Assembly (NCBI GenBank): GCA_020719165.1 | Contig: DYQT01000010.1 | Coordinates: forward strand, 1 to 34,293 | Direction: 5' to 3' | DNA length: 34,293 nucleotides | DNA from: Draconibacterium orientale | Lineage (GTDB): Bacteria; Bacteroidota; Bacteroidia; Bacteroidales; FEN-979 | In this document: positions 8,818-18,400 of the stretch, piece after piece | How positions within the stretch are numbered: the first letter of the stretch is position 1 | Layout: each line of letters starts with the position of its first letter | Notes under the pieces: generated by a model | Databases searched by the model: none | Told to the model about the DNA's origin: nothing | The model's input: only the letters and a program-made list of their open reading frames with translations | Position numbers and translations under genes: made by a program

Positions 8818-9945
8818 ATGAAAAGAATCCTCTTCATGTTGTGCGTCAGTGCAGTTCTTACATCCTGCATGTCTGGAAAAGATCAGTTTAAAATTACCGG
8901 TAGTGTGAAAGGAGTGGATACCGGCATGGTTTTTCTTCAGAAATATGAGGTGGATCAATGGGTTGATACCGACTCTGCCAGGTTGGACAAGGGTGAATTT
9001 GTGTTTGTCGGAAAGGTAAGTGTTCCCGAGTTGGTTCAAATCGTCATGAAAGCCAACGAGGTTCTTTTACCGGTTTTTGTGGACAATGAAGCGATTAACC
9101 TTCAAATTTTTCCTGACAGCCTTGAGAAATCAACCGTGAAAGGCTCTGCTAACCATGACATCTATCAGCAATATGTTGCCATGAGTGAGGCCATCAATAT
9201 CAGGATGGACAAGGTTTATGACGAATGGAAGAAGGCAAAAGTTGCCGGAGACACCGTTGGAATGGAACGAAACGACTCCATCTCAAACTGCCTGGATACG
9301 GAGGTGAAGCAGCAACTTCTGGATTTTGTCAAAACCAACAATAAAACTGTGGTTTCTCCTTACCTGATCATGCGAAATAGTTGGCAATTTGAATTACCTG
9401 AGCTGGAAGAAGTAGTGACTGCCATGGATACCAGCCTGAATCAGTCTCAGTACATGCAGGCCCTGCAGAAACGCATTGCTGTTCTTCGCAGCGTGGCTGT
9501 TGGCCAAATTGCCCCTGATTTTACCATGAATGACTCGACCGGTCAGCCAATTACGCTTTCATCACTGAAGGGAAAGGTGTTGCTGGTCGATTTCTGGGCA
9601 TCGTGGTGCAGCCCATGCAGGGCCGAAAACCCCAATGTAGTGAAGGCATACCGGGCTTTTGGAAAGAAAGGATTTGACGTTCTCGGATGTTCCTTCGATC
9701 AGAACCGGGAAAAATGGATGAAGGCGGTTAAGCAGGACGAACTTACCTGGACCCAGGTTTCGGATTTGAAAGGTTGGGCAAATGAGGCCGGAAAACTTTA
9801 TGGTGTTAACTCCATCCCGGCAAACGTTCTTCTTGACAAGGATCAGAAAATTATTGCCCGGAATCTCCGCGGGGAAGAGCTGATTCAGAAGATTGAGGAG
9901 ATACTGGGACCGGCGTTGCAGGAGAAGAAGGCGAAAAATAAATAA
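8818..9945 (+). CDS. TlpA-family thiol-disulfide lipoprotein with DUF4369 domain
   Basis: The ATG at 8818 is chosen over the ORF-track TTG because it gives a lipoprotein signal MKRILFMLCVSAVLTSC (lipobox LTSC, Cys17) and leaves the promoter untranslated. The 375-residue protein has an N-terminal DUF4369 beta-domain (about 24-120: FKITGSVKGVDTGMVFLQK), a helical linker, and a C-terminal TlpA/AhpC-TSA thioredoxin domain (about 228-370) with WASWCSPCRAENP (active-site Cys264 and Cys267) and the cis-proline loop NSIPANVLLD. It is probably anchored in the envelope and reduces or isomerises disulfides of exported proteins. The substrate is unknown. DUF4369-TlpA proteins are abundant in Bacteroidota. 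It is followed after 10 nt by a second TlpA gene, so the two likely form an operon. Confidence 0.9.
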   Translation: MKRILFMLCVSAVLTSCMSGKDQFKITGSVKGVDTGMVFLQKYEVDQWVDTDSARLDKGEFVFVGKVSVPELVQIVMKANEVLLPVFVDNEAINLQIFPDSLEKSTVKGSANHDIYQQYVAMSEAINIRMDKVYDEWKKAKVAGDTVGMERNDSISNCLDTEVKQQLLDFVKTNNKTVVSPYLIMRNSWQFELPELEEVVTAMDTSLNQSQYMQALQKRIAVLRSVAVGQIAPDFTMNDSTGQPITLSSLKGKVLLVDFWASWCSPCRAENPNVVKAYRAFGKKGFDVLGCSFDQNREKWMKAVKQDELTWTQVSDLKGWANEAGKLYGVNSIPANVLLDKDQKIIARNLRGEELIQKIEEILGPALQEKKAKNK

Positions 9946-9955
9946 TTATCGATTC

Positions 9956-11323
9956 ATGAGAGTCTTATTGATTGTAGGTTTGTTCATGGCTTCCTGCCTT
10001 GTTCAGGCTCAGAATACCATTGACGGCACCATTCTGAAGTATGACGGAAAAAGGATTTTCCTGATGAGTATCTACGGGGAAAAAACAAAAGCCATCGATT
10101 CAACCATGTCTGACAGTGCTGGCCATTTTGTTTTCACGCTCAGCAACCGTCTACCGGGGATGTACCGGGTGCAATGGGCAAAAGATGGCAATGTTGATCT
10201 GGTTTGGAATCAGGAAAATGTAAAATTCATCACCACCTCGAAAAACGCTGACGACAGCCTGCAGATCATAACCTCCATTGAAAACAAGATCAACCAGGCC
10301 TATTCGAGGCTTGACCGGATCAATCAGTCGAAATTACAGTTGCTTATGCCTGTTGTTGACTTTTATCCGGTAAAGGATGGCTTCTACTTATCGGCTTTCC
10401 GTGAATTGGAGTATACCCAAAAGTCGCAACAGCAATACCTTGATTCTCTGGTGAGATTATATCCGAATTCCTTTGCCGTTCGTGTGGCAAAAGTGTATCA
10501 AACGCCGTTTATCCCGGCAGGGCTTGGCAAAGATGAGCGAATTGTATTTTTGAAGCAGCATTATTTCGATCAGGTCGATTTTTCAGATACTGCACTCCTT
10601 CGCAGCATGGCATTTGTGAATAAGGCCATTGCATACTTGTCTATTTACAGTAACAACCGCATGCCTCAGAAACAACTGGAGGCAGAATTCATCAAGGCTG
10701 TTACCCTGATGCTCAGCGCTGCATCCGTAAGTCCGGTGATCTATAAATTCTGGCTTGATTACCTTGTGGGCGGTTTTGACAAATACCATTTCGACGAAGT
10801 TATTACCTACATAGCCGATAACTTCCAGGATCCCTCTTCGTGTGAGGATCAGGAGAGGAAATCGGCCTTGCAGAAAAAACTGGATACCTTTAAAAAAATT
10901 GCCATCGGAAAAATCGCGCCCGAACTCATTGTGCCCGATGCAAAAGGAGCCCCGGTAAAGTTGTCGGCAATCAATTCGGAGTATACCCTGCTGGTTTTTT
11001 ATGCCACCACCTGTCCGCATTGCACAGCCATGACGCCAAGACTCAAAGAACTTTACGACAAACAGCAGCCAAAGCGTTTTGAGGTGATGTCGGTTTCAAT
11101 CGATACCAGCCGGGCCGAATGGACAAAATTTATCAGGGAGGAGAAACTGACCTGGATAAACGTTTCTGACCTGAAAGGGTTTAATGGTAAGTCGGCCGAC
11201 GATTACAACATTTATGCTACTCCAACCATGTTCCTGCTCGACCGGGAAAAGAAAATCCTGTCCAAACCCATCTCCCTGATGGAGCTTGAACAGGCTTTTC
11301 GTGATCATAACCTGATTAATTAA
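9956..11323 (+). CDS. Secreted TlpA-like thioredoxin with DUF4369-like N-terminus
   Basis: The ORF-track entry starts at 9893 inside the upstream gene in another frame. Its first 21 residues are an Arg-rich artefact (CRRRRRK). The ATG at 9956 gives MRVLLIVGLFMASCLVQAQN, a good signal peptide. Cleavage after VQA is likely; the Cys at 14 lacks a convincing lipobox. The 455-residue protein has a DUF4369-like beta domain (TIDGTILKYDGKRIFLMS), a long helical middle (about 100-310), and a thioredoxin domain with FYATTCPHCTAMTP (Cys353 and Cys356) and a cis-Pro loop YATPTMFLL. The CPHC centre, unlike the CSPC of its neighbour, resembles DsbA-type centres and may have a different redox potential. It lies 10 nt after the first TlpA gene and is about 80 residues longer, with a different middle domain, so this is not a simple recent duplication. 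Confidence 0.88.
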   Translation: MRVLLIVGLFMASCLVQAQNTIDGTILKYDGKRIFLMSIYGEKTKAIDSTMSDSAGHFVFTLSNRLPGMYRVQWAKDGNVDLVWNQENVKFITTSKNADDSLQIITSIENKINQAYSRLDRINQSKLQLLMPVVDFYPVKDGFYLSAFRELEYTQKSQQQYLDSLVRLYPNSFAVRVAKVYQTPFIPAGLGKDERIVFLKQHYFDQVDFSDTALLRSMAFVNKAIAYLSIYSNNRMPQKQLEAEFIKAVTLMLSAASVSPVIYKFWLDYLVGGFDKYHFDEVITYIADNFQDPSSCEDQERKSALQKKLDTFKKIAIGKIAPELIVPDAKGAPVKLSAINSEYTLLVFYATTCPHCTAMTPRLKELYDKQQPKRFEVMSVSIDTSRAEWTKFIREEKLTWINVSDLKGFNGKSADDYNIYATPTMFLLDREKKILSKPISLMELEQAFRDHNLIN

Positions 11324-11379
11324 AATTACGAATTACGAATTACGAATTACGATTTTCAAAAATAAGTTTCATCGTAATT
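11324..11379. repeat. Heptamer tandem repeat (AATTACG x4) with potential hairpin between convergent genes
   Basis: Four exact AATTACG units (11324-11351) start at the base after the TlpA TAA. The last unit plus one base (AATTACGA, 11345-11352) is the reverse complement of TCGTAATT at 11372-11379, giving an 8-bp stem with a 19-nt loop between two convergent genes. The stem reaches into the stop codon of the minus-strand gene. It is AT-rich, so a terminator role is possible but not strong. Confidence 0.85.
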
Positions 11380-13561
11380 AATATTTTATGATTCTTGCTG
11401 TGCCGGAAGTTCCTTCCGATACCAGCCGGATGATGTAGATGCCATTTGGTTTTTCCTGAAGTGAAAATTCATGTTTCAGCTTCCCTTCAACCTGGCGGGT
11501 GGCCATCCTTTCACCACGCATGTCATAGATTTCAATATTGGCAGTTTGCAACACTTCCCTGCCTATAATTTCAATGGTAAAGGAGCCTGTAGTCGGGTTA
11601 GGGTAAACCCGGAAAAGGTTGCCTGATGCGGTTTGCGGCATCGGCTCAACTATCGGGCCGGCCAGGGATTCTTCCTTAAACGCCGCAGGTAAAGTATGGG
11701 GAACGGCATTGCAATAAAAACAATCGGATGAGATATACCCATGCAGGTAACCTCCCTGGGCCGTAGCCGCTCCCGGAAGAATTCTGATGGCTTTTCCTGC
11801 GATCAGTATTGCTGTTCCGCCGGTTTGCACAAGAAAACTATTGCCGCTTCCCGGCACAATCAGTGTATCTGTTGCATCTGAGCAGAGCGTCTGTCCTCCG
11901 GGTACCGTCACGCTTTCAAGAATTCGGTTTGAAGGAGGCAAGGCGTAAACCGTAACCGCTTGACCGATGGTATCGCTGCAGCCATTGGCATCGGTTACGG
12001 TTACCGTATAGTCTCCGCTGGCATTCACCGTGATTGCGGGAGAAGTTGCAGCATTGGACCAGCCGTAGCTTGTTCCGCCCGATGCTGTCAGGATGACTGA
12101 TTCTCCCTCGCAAATAGTCGTAGGGCCGCCTGCGGTGATCAGAGGCACGGGAAGTGGGTTCAATGTTACCAGAAAGGTGTTTTCTACCCCGCTGCCACAT
12201 GGATTTGTCCCTGATGCCGAGATAAAACCGGTTTCCGCGTTGAGCGCATAGTTAACCGTAATCGTGCGGCTGTTGGCACCAGACACGATGGTTGCACCTG
12301 CCGGGAGTGACCATGAATATCCCGTGGCATTGGTAATGGCCGGAATGGAATATACCACCCCTTTCGTTCCCTTGCAAAGCTGGTTGATTCCTGTGATGGC
12401 TCTGGCAGGATAAGGATGGCAGTTTGTTACCTCGACCGAATCGCTGACAATGCTGCTGAAATTGCCAAGGGTGTCCCGGAAGTCTACGTTCATCAGGTGT
12501 TTGCCCAGAGGCAGGTAGGGAAGTTCAAGCGAGTCAAGCAGGATCACATCACTTAAAGGCTGTGAAAGTGATATCACCCGCATGTTTGGCGGGTGGTTGT
12601 CGAACCAGAACCGGTATCCCGAAATGGCATTGTTTGCAATATTTGCTGTGCCGGTTTTGTAAAAATAGCTGGATGATACCACGCTGGAAAGGTCACTGCT
12701 CTGGAAACGCACGTGTGCTTTGTGAAGTCCGGGCTGGAGAGCTGCTGCATTAATATTGGCCACCACGTCGGCTGCAGGTTGATTTTCAACTGGTACAGTA
12801 ACTTTTCCGGCCGGGTTGTCGTCGAACCAATACTCATAGGATATCAGGTTATTTTGATTTCCGGAGCCATGTTTGTAAAACATGTCCGACTGCGTTGAAC
12901 ACCAGGTGCCGGTGGTGTTTTTGAACCGGATGTGAAAAGCGTGAAATCCCAGGGAGAGTGATGATGCTGTAATAACTTCTGAAAGATCAAGCATTTGAGT
13001 GTTAGCGACATTCACAGCAGTTTTGGCATCGTTGTCGTTGTCGAACCAATATTCGTATCCTGAAATCAGCATCTCGGGTACGATCACGAAATAGGCTGAA
13101 CTTGTGGAACTAAAAGTGCCTGTAACATCCCTGAACCGGATGTGAAACGTGTTCATTCCCGGGCTCAGTGCAGCGGTTGAGATGGCAGAACTCAGGTCAA
13201 GCAGGGTTGTACTGCTCACACCGACCGCGGTTTTGCCGGCATAATCGCTATTGAACCAGTATTCATATCCATTGATCAGGGTGGAGACCGGATAAAAGAA
13301 AAAGGAGGAACTTACCGGGCTATACCTGAGAGAGTCATCCTGAAAGCGGATGTTGAATCGGTGAAAACCAACGGGAAACGGGGACACATTTACCGATGTG
13401 TTCAGGTCCAGCGTTGTTGCCGGACTAACTGACTGGCTGATTCTCCCGGCATCATTGTCATCGAACCAATACTCGTATCCGATGATTTTTGGTGCCTGGG
13501 CTACAATAATTTGCAGCGGGATAACCAGGAGGCCTGTAATGAGGAGTAATATTTTTCTCAT
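11378..13561 (-). CDS. Type IX-secreted surface protein with five ~70-residue repeats, PKD/Ig-like domains and sorting tail
   Basis: The 727-residue product begins with a signal peptide (MRKILLLITGLLVIPLQIIVAQ). Five tandem repeats follow, each opening with a YEYWF-type motif at residues 29, 99, 169, 242 and 316 (YRFWF in the last). The consensus is roughly GYEYWFDxDxAGK, then LDLS, then L-x-x-G-x-H-x-x-x-I-R-F and a serine-rich YF strand. Next come a PKD-like domain (about 385-465, ITGINQLCKGTKGVVYS) and an Ig-like domain (about 470-540, TTICEGESVILTASGG), then a spacer. The last ~75 residues (FRVYPNPTTGSFTIEI to ARIIKY) are a type A type IX sorting domain, removed during export through the SprA machinery encoded nearby. 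The repeat function is unknown; adhesion or scaffolding is a guess. It lies 6 nt downstream of the beta-helix gene in one operon. Confidence 0.87.
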   Translation of the reverse strand: MRKILLLITGLLVIPLQIIVAQAPKIIGYEYWFDDNDAGRISQSVSPATTLDLNTSVNVSPFPVGFHRFNIRFQDDSLRYSPVSSSFFFYPVSTLINGYEYWFNSDYAGKTAVGVSSTTLLDLSSAISTAALSPGMNTFHIRFRDVTGTFSSTSSAYFVIVPEMLISGYEYWFDNDNDAKTAVNVANTQMLDLSEVITASSLSLGFHAFHIRFKNTTGTWCSTQSDMFYKHGSGNQNNLISYEYWFDDNPAGKVTVPVENQPAADVVANINAAALQPGLHKAHVRFQSSDLSSVVSSSYFYKTGTANIANNAISGYRFWFDNHPPNMRVISLSQPLSDVILLDSLELPYLPLGKHLMNVDFRDTLGNFSSIVSDSVEVTNCHPYPARAITGINQLCKGTKGVVYSIPAITNATGYSWSLPAGATIVSGANSRTITVNYALNAETGFISASGTNPCGSGVENTFLVTLNPLPVPLITAGGPTTICEGESVILTASGGTSYGWSNAATSPAITVNASGDYTVTVTDANGCSDTIGQAVTVYALPPSNRILESVTVPGGQTLCSDATDTLIVPGSGNSFLVQTGGTAILIAGKAIRILPGAATAQGGYLHGYISSDCFYCNAVPHTLPAAFKEESLAGPIVEPMPQTASGNLFRVYPNPTTGSFTIEIIGREVLQTANIEIYDMRGERMATRQVEGKLKHEFSLQEKPNGIYIIRLVSEGTSGTARIIKY
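12428..13483 (-). repeat. Five tandem coding repeats (about 210-222 bp each)
   Basis: The repeat starts are spaced 70, 70, 73 and 74 codons apart. At DNA level the most similar part is the stretch encoding YEYWF (plus-strand forms like TCGAACCAATACTC), found near 12820, 13048, 13252 and 13460, with a diverged copy near 12602. Divergence elsewhere suggests old duplications. Confidence 0.85.
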
Positions 13562-13567
13562 TGTGGA

Positions 13568-14638
13568 CTATTTTTCCTGGGCAGCAACCTTGAAATGGAT
13601 GTTGAGGGTGCCGTTTGGACTTGTCGAGCCCGACACATATTTGAACTGGATATGGGGGTTCACTGGCAGCATGCCATCTTTAAAAGGTTCGCCGCCGTAA
13701 ATTCCAACATCGGTTCCGTCACTGCCGCCATTGATGCCCGGGCTGCCTGCAATAAGATGGTAATTGTGATGAATATCATAAGTATTACCGCTCTGGCTGG
13801 TATAGATTTGCTCATTAGGCACATTTTCATGGTTCCCCGACAAGTTGCCAAAACCGTTCAGGTTTGCCACACAGTAGCCTAAATAATCGTAGTAAAATCC
13901 AATAGGTCCGTTGAAGAGATTATAATAATAATTGTTGTTAGTACAATAAATTGTATTCCAGCCATAATAGGCGACGCATGGATTTTTAAAAATGTTGTTG
14001 GAAAATGTTGAATTTTTTACATAAAAATTAAGCGTTCTATTGCTTCCCCACAAGAAGTCATTGTGCAAGAATGTGGCGCCGTAAAAGTAGTTCAGCTGGC
14101 CTTCCAGAATGTTATTCCTGAAACTGGCATTGGAATGACCGCCATAAACATGACCGCGAATGATGTTTTCACGGAAAAGGAAAGAGGATGTGGTGGTGTC
14201 ACTACCATTGAATGAAAGGCTGATGGTATTCAGATTACAGCGCGAAACAAAATAGGATGAAACATGCTGATCGGCATGGCTGGTGCCAAATGTGAGCGTT
14301 CCGGTGAGCATGAACCCCTGGAGGCTTCCGTTGTCGGCCCCCGACACGATGGTGATGTTCCCTGTGAGGAAGGTAGTTCCGGTGGCATAGCAGGAGTCGG
14401 GGTATATTCCGGCACCTATGATGTGAACCCCTTTGTCGATGATCAGGTTGCCGATGTCCATCAGCGCAGTTCCCGGCAGGTAGATATAATCACCATTTGC
14501 CGAATGAGCAACCGCTGAATCCAGCCGGGTAAAAAATTCACTTCCGCCTGATAAATGGTTAACGGCGATCAATTCCTGGGCGCTAAGGGAATTGATTCCC
14601 CAAAAGAAAATGGTTATGAATGTAATCAGTTTTTTCAT
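13568..14638 (-). CDS. Secreted right-handed beta-helix-like protein
   Basis: The 356-residue product has a signal peptide (MKKLITFITIFFWGINSLSAQ). The body is rich in short Asn/Gly/Ser strands typical of parallel beta-helix folds: YIYLPGTALMDIGNLIIDKG, GVHIIGAGIY, SYFVSRCNLNTISLSFNGS, NASFRNNILEGQLNYFYGA. The pattern resembles NosD/pectate-lyase-like proteins, but no catalytic residues can be assigned. The C-terminus (NPHIQFKYVSGSTSPNGTLN) is not a recognisable type IX sorting tail, so export beyond the periplasm is unclear. It is the first gene of a two-gene operon with the five-repeat type IX cargo protein (6-nt gap), driven by the promoter at 14704-14733. The pairing suggests a joint surface structure, but this is inference. 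Confidence 0.8.
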   Translation of the reverse strand: MKKLITFITIFFWGINSLSAQELIAVNHLSGGSEFFTRLDSAVAHSANGDYIYLPGTALMDIGNLIIDKGVHIIGAGIYPDSCYATGTTFLTGNITIVSGADNGSLQGFMLTGTLTFGTSHADQHVSSYFVSRCNLNTISLSFNGSDTTTSSFLFRENIIRGHVYGGHSNASFRNNILEGQLNYFYGATFLHNDFLWGSNRTLNFYVKNSTFSNNIFKNPCVAYYGWNTIYCTNNNYYYNLFNGPIGFYYDYLGYCVANLNGFGNLSGNHENVPNEQIYTSQSGNTYDIHHNYHLIAGSPGINGGSDGTDVGIYGGEPFKDGMLPVNPHIQFKYVSGSTSPNGTLNIHFKVAAQEK

Positions 14639-14703
14639 GACAGGTTTGGTTTTAAGATTAATTTTATTCGGTAATGTAATACTTTAATGACGAAAATTTT
14701 GGA

Positions 14704-14733
14704 CAAAGATAGAACAGAAAATGAAAATACAAA
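14704..14733 (-). promoter_or_regulatory. Sigma-ABfr promoter for the beta-helix/five-repeat operon
   Basis: On the minus strand TTTG (14733-14730), 18 nt, then TATCTTTG (14711-14704), a full match to TTTG-N(17-21)-TAnnTTTG. Transcription would start near 14698, leaving a leader of about 60 nt. Confidence 0.7.
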
Positions 14734-14793
14734 TATTCAGGTATAAAAATTCTTAAATAAAGGTATGAATTGCGTAAAGCCGATGACAGGATT

Positions 14794-14822
14794 TTTGTAT
14801 TCCGGCGTTTTTTTTAACTTTG
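14794..14822 (+). promoter_or_regulatory. Sigma-ABfr promoter for ruvA (and possibly sprA)
   Basis: TTTG (14794-14797), 17 nt, then TAACTTTG (14815-14822). The predicted start near 14828 gives a leader of about 43 nt before the ruvA ATG. With only 21 nt between ruvA and sprA, the same promoter probably serves both. Confidence 0.7.
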
Positions 14823-14870
14823 CAGACTTAAAAGATAAACCGATTAAAGTTTTAAATTGCAGCAGCGCAC

Positions 14871-15455
14871 ATGTATGAGTATATCCAAGGTAAGCTGGTA
14901 GAAAGAAACCCTGCTTATGCGGTTGTTGATGTGAATGGAATCGGCTATTTGCTGAACATATCCATACACACCTATGCGCAGCTTCGCGACGACGAGAGGT
15001 GTATTTTGTACACCCATCTCGTAGTTCGGGAAGACGACATGCTGCTATACGGATTTGCAGATGTTGGAGAGCGGGAACTTTTTCGGCAACTTATCAGTGT
15101 TTCAGGGGTAGGAGTAAACACGGCACGCATCATTTTATCGTCTCTTTCCCCGATAGAGGTGGTAAGAGCCATTGCTGAAGGCAATGCCGGTTTGCTGCAG
15201 CAGATCAAGGGGATCGGGGCGAAAACAGCTCAACGCATCATCATTGACCTGAAAGATAAGGTATCGCGGGAGTTAATTCCCAACGAAAAATCAGGAATTT
15301 CACACAATACAAAGAAGGAAGAAGCGTTATCAGGATTGATCATTCTGGGCTTCCCAAAGATGCTTGCTGATAAGGCATTGAACAAAATCATCGAATCGGA
15401 AGGAACGGGCTTGACAGCGGAACAACTGATCAAACATGCGCTTAAGGTTTTATAG
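14871..15455 (+). CDS. ruvA: Holliday junction branch migration protein RuvA
   Basis: RuvA binds four-way DNA junctions as a tetramer and loads the RuvB motor. The 194-residue product has the full family length. It begins with the OB-fold domain (MYEYIQGKLVERNPAYAVVDVNGIGYLLNIS) and passes through the acidic pin region around REDDMLLYGF. Two helix-hairpin-helix motifs follow (LISVSGVGVNTARIILS and LLQQIKGIGAKTAQRIIIDL). It ends in the domain III that contacts RuvB (EEALSGLIILGF, LTAEQLIKHALKVL). It sits directly upstream of sprA; ruvA-sprA-gcvH is, to my knowledge, a common gene order in Bacteroidota. The start ATG is the only sensible one given the promoter and leader. Confidence 0.97.
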   Translation: MYEYIQGKLVERNPAYAVVDVNGIGYLLNISIHTYAQLRDDERCILYTHLVVREDDMLLYGFADVGERELFRQLISVSGVGVNTARIILSSLSPIEVVRAIAEGNAGLLQQIKGIGAKTAQRIIIDLKDKVSRELIPNEKSGISHNTKKEEALSGLIILGFPKMLADKALNKIIESEGTGLTAEQLIKHALKVL

Positions 15456-15476
15456 CGTGATGGTTCCAAAGTAATA

Positions 15477-18400
15477 ATGACCTTGCAGGACTTAGTGAAG
15501 AGAAACAATTTATACACCCTTATATGCCTGGCCGTCCTGGTTATTTGTCGTATCCCGGTTTTTTCCGGAGAATCGGCAGGTAATTACATGGTTTCCATGC
15601 CCGGGACATCTCCCCCCGACAGTTTGTACAGAGGTGATACCACACTTCGGTATCCGTTTGTTGATGAAACAGTTATGCCTGGATCAGGAAGCGAGAATCC
15701 AATTTATCTCAAAAATCCATCCAACATTAAAACGAATGTTGAATATGATCCGGTTACCCGCCAGTATTACTACAATTATAAAATAGGAGAAACGGTTTAC
15801 CGGATTCCAACAACCCTGTCGTTCGACGAATTTCAGAATCAGGACATGCAGTCGATGATCAACCAATACTGGAAGGAGCGATCGGAAGCGGCGACGATGG
15901 ACAATGCAACAGGGATCATTCCCAAGATCCGCATCCCCGGGAAGGTGTTTGAAACCATTTTTGGTAACAACACGGTTGATATTCGCCCGCAGGGATCGGC
16001 AGAGATCGACTTTGGCATCGTTTCCAACAGGCGCGACGATCCCATGCTCAGTACCCGTCAGCGCCGACAGACAAACTTCGACTTCAACGAGAAGATACAG
16101 ATGAATGTGGTGGCCAAAATCGGAGATAAAATCGAATTCAAAATTAATTACAACACCGAAGCCACATTCGATTTCGAAAACAAATTGAAGCTCAGGTACG
16201 AAGGCAAAGAAGACGATATTATTCAATTGATTGAAGCGGGCGACGTTAACCTGCCGCTCAGCACAAATCTGATCAGAGGAACCGAGAGCCTCTTTGGCGT
16301 CAAAACAAAATTGAGGTTTGGAAGGGTAACCGTTACCGCACTCTATTCCCAGCAAAAAAGCGAGACTAAAAACATTGTCGTGCAGGGCAATGCTCAAACC
16401 CAAAGATTCAGAATACGGGCCGATGAATATGAAGAGAACAAGCATTTCTTTATCGGACAAAACTTTCGCGACACTTACCGTGACGGTCTCAAGAAGCTGC
16501 CGGTAATCACCTCCAATGTGAATATTCTGAAAATTGAGGTCTGGGCAACCAATATCGGCGCGGCAGTGACGGAGAACCGAAATATTGTGGCGTTCATGGA
16601 TCTTGGTGAGTACAACCCTTACAACACACGATTGTTTACAGGGAACCCCGCGCGCAGATTTCCGTCGAACAACTCGAACGACTTGTTCCAGGTTCTCATG
16701 CCGAATGCCTATGATTCAGGACAGGTGCGCAGCATCAATACTGTGAGCGGTTACCTGAAGGGGGCTCCTTTTTATATGATTGCCGGCGAGGATTTTGAAA
16801 AGGTTGAAAGTGCCCGTAAATTGTTACCATCAGAATACAGTTTCAATCCGAAGCTGGGGTTTATCTCCTTGAACACCGCATTAAATTCCGATCAAATTCT
16901 GGCTGTGGCATACCAGTATCAGGTTGTAGGCGATACCACGGTTCATCAGGTGGGTGAATTTTCCGACCAGGGAATTGCCTCACCAAAAAGTCTGGTGGTG
17001 AAGTTGTTGAAGAGCACTTCGTTGAATACCAGAGTTCCTACATGGAAACTGATGATGAAAAATGTTTATGCACTGGGTGCATACCAGTTGCAGGGGAACG
17101 ATTTTACCATGAACATTTTATACTCTGGAAATGCCAACGGCGTGCCAACAGCTTATATTACAGAAGGAAGAATAAAGGGTGTTCCTCTTTTACGCGTGCT
17201 GAACCTGGATAATGTAAATCAGCAATTCAATCCTCCCGGCGATGGCATGTTCGACTTCATTGACAATGCCGTAACCCAGGGAGGAACCATCCAGGCATCG
17301 AATGGACGAATATTCTTTACGGTGCTCGAGCCGTTTGGCAAGGATCTGCGCGATTCAATTTACGACCCCGCCGACCCAAAAGGATCTCTGGAACTGGCTA
17401 ATAAATACTGTTTTGATTCGCTGTACACCATGACCAAGTCGAATGCAAGGCAGTATCCTGATAAAAATAAATTCGTTTTAGACGGTTTTTACAAATCCGC
17501 TGCCGGTGCAGAAATTTCGCTCAATGCACTGAATGTGCCGGCCGGTTCGGTCAGGGTAACAGCTGGTGGAATCCAATTGATGGAAAATCAGGATTATACC
17601 GTTGATTATACCCTTGGCCGGGTCAGAATCATCAATGAGGGAATCCTTAATTCGGGTACGGCGATCAACATTTCACTGGAGAGCAACGAAATGTTCAATG
17701 TTCAAACCAAGCGGTTGATGGGTGCGCACATCGATTACAAAATAAATAAGGATTTCGTTATCGGAGCCACTATTTTGAATCTGAATGAGCGTCCGTTGAC
17801 ACAAAAGGTAAACTATGGTGATGAACCGATGTCGAACACGATGTGGGGAATGAATCTTACCTATCGAACCCAATCGCGGCTGATAACCCGGTTTGTTGAT
17901 GCCCTTCCGCTCATTACAACCAAAGCCCCGTCGTCCATTGCCGTGGATGTGGAATTTGCCCAATTCATCCCCGGTCATTCCAAAGCAATCGGGCGTTCAG
18001 GAACAACTTATATCGATGATTTTGAAGGTGCTCAATCAACCATCGACATGAAATCGATGTCAAACTGGTATCTGGCAAGTACCCCGCAAGGACAAACAAC
18101 TCCAAACATGTTCCCCGAAGCTGCTCCGGGGCCTCCCACACTTTCTTATGGGTTTAACCGGTCAAAGCTCGGCTGGTACATCATCGATCCGTTGTTCTAT
18201 GATAAAAATACAAATCTTTTACCCCCCAATGTATCTAACCAGGAATTGGCAAATCATTATGTGCGGCAGGTATGGGAAACCGAGATCTTCCCAAACAAAC
18301 AGCCATTGAATGGTGTTCCTGTGAACCTGTCGGTACTTAATCTGGCCTATTATCCTTCGGAGCGGGGATCGTACAACTTCGATGTATCCCCAACCTCAGT

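Noticed and set aside
9893-9955. Arg-rich N-terminal extension of the second TlpA protein
   Set aside because: It is the upstream gene's 3' end read in another frame; the signal peptide begins at 9956.
12428-13483. Possible CRISPR-like regular repeats
   Set aside because: The ~210-bp periodicity is in frame within one coding sequence and encodes repeated protein units; there are no short repeats with unique spacers.
15684-16460. 258-residue minus-strand ORF opposite sprA
   Set aside because: It is antisense to the intact sprA reading frame and has no recognisable domain or promoter; it is a shadow of a long coding gene.
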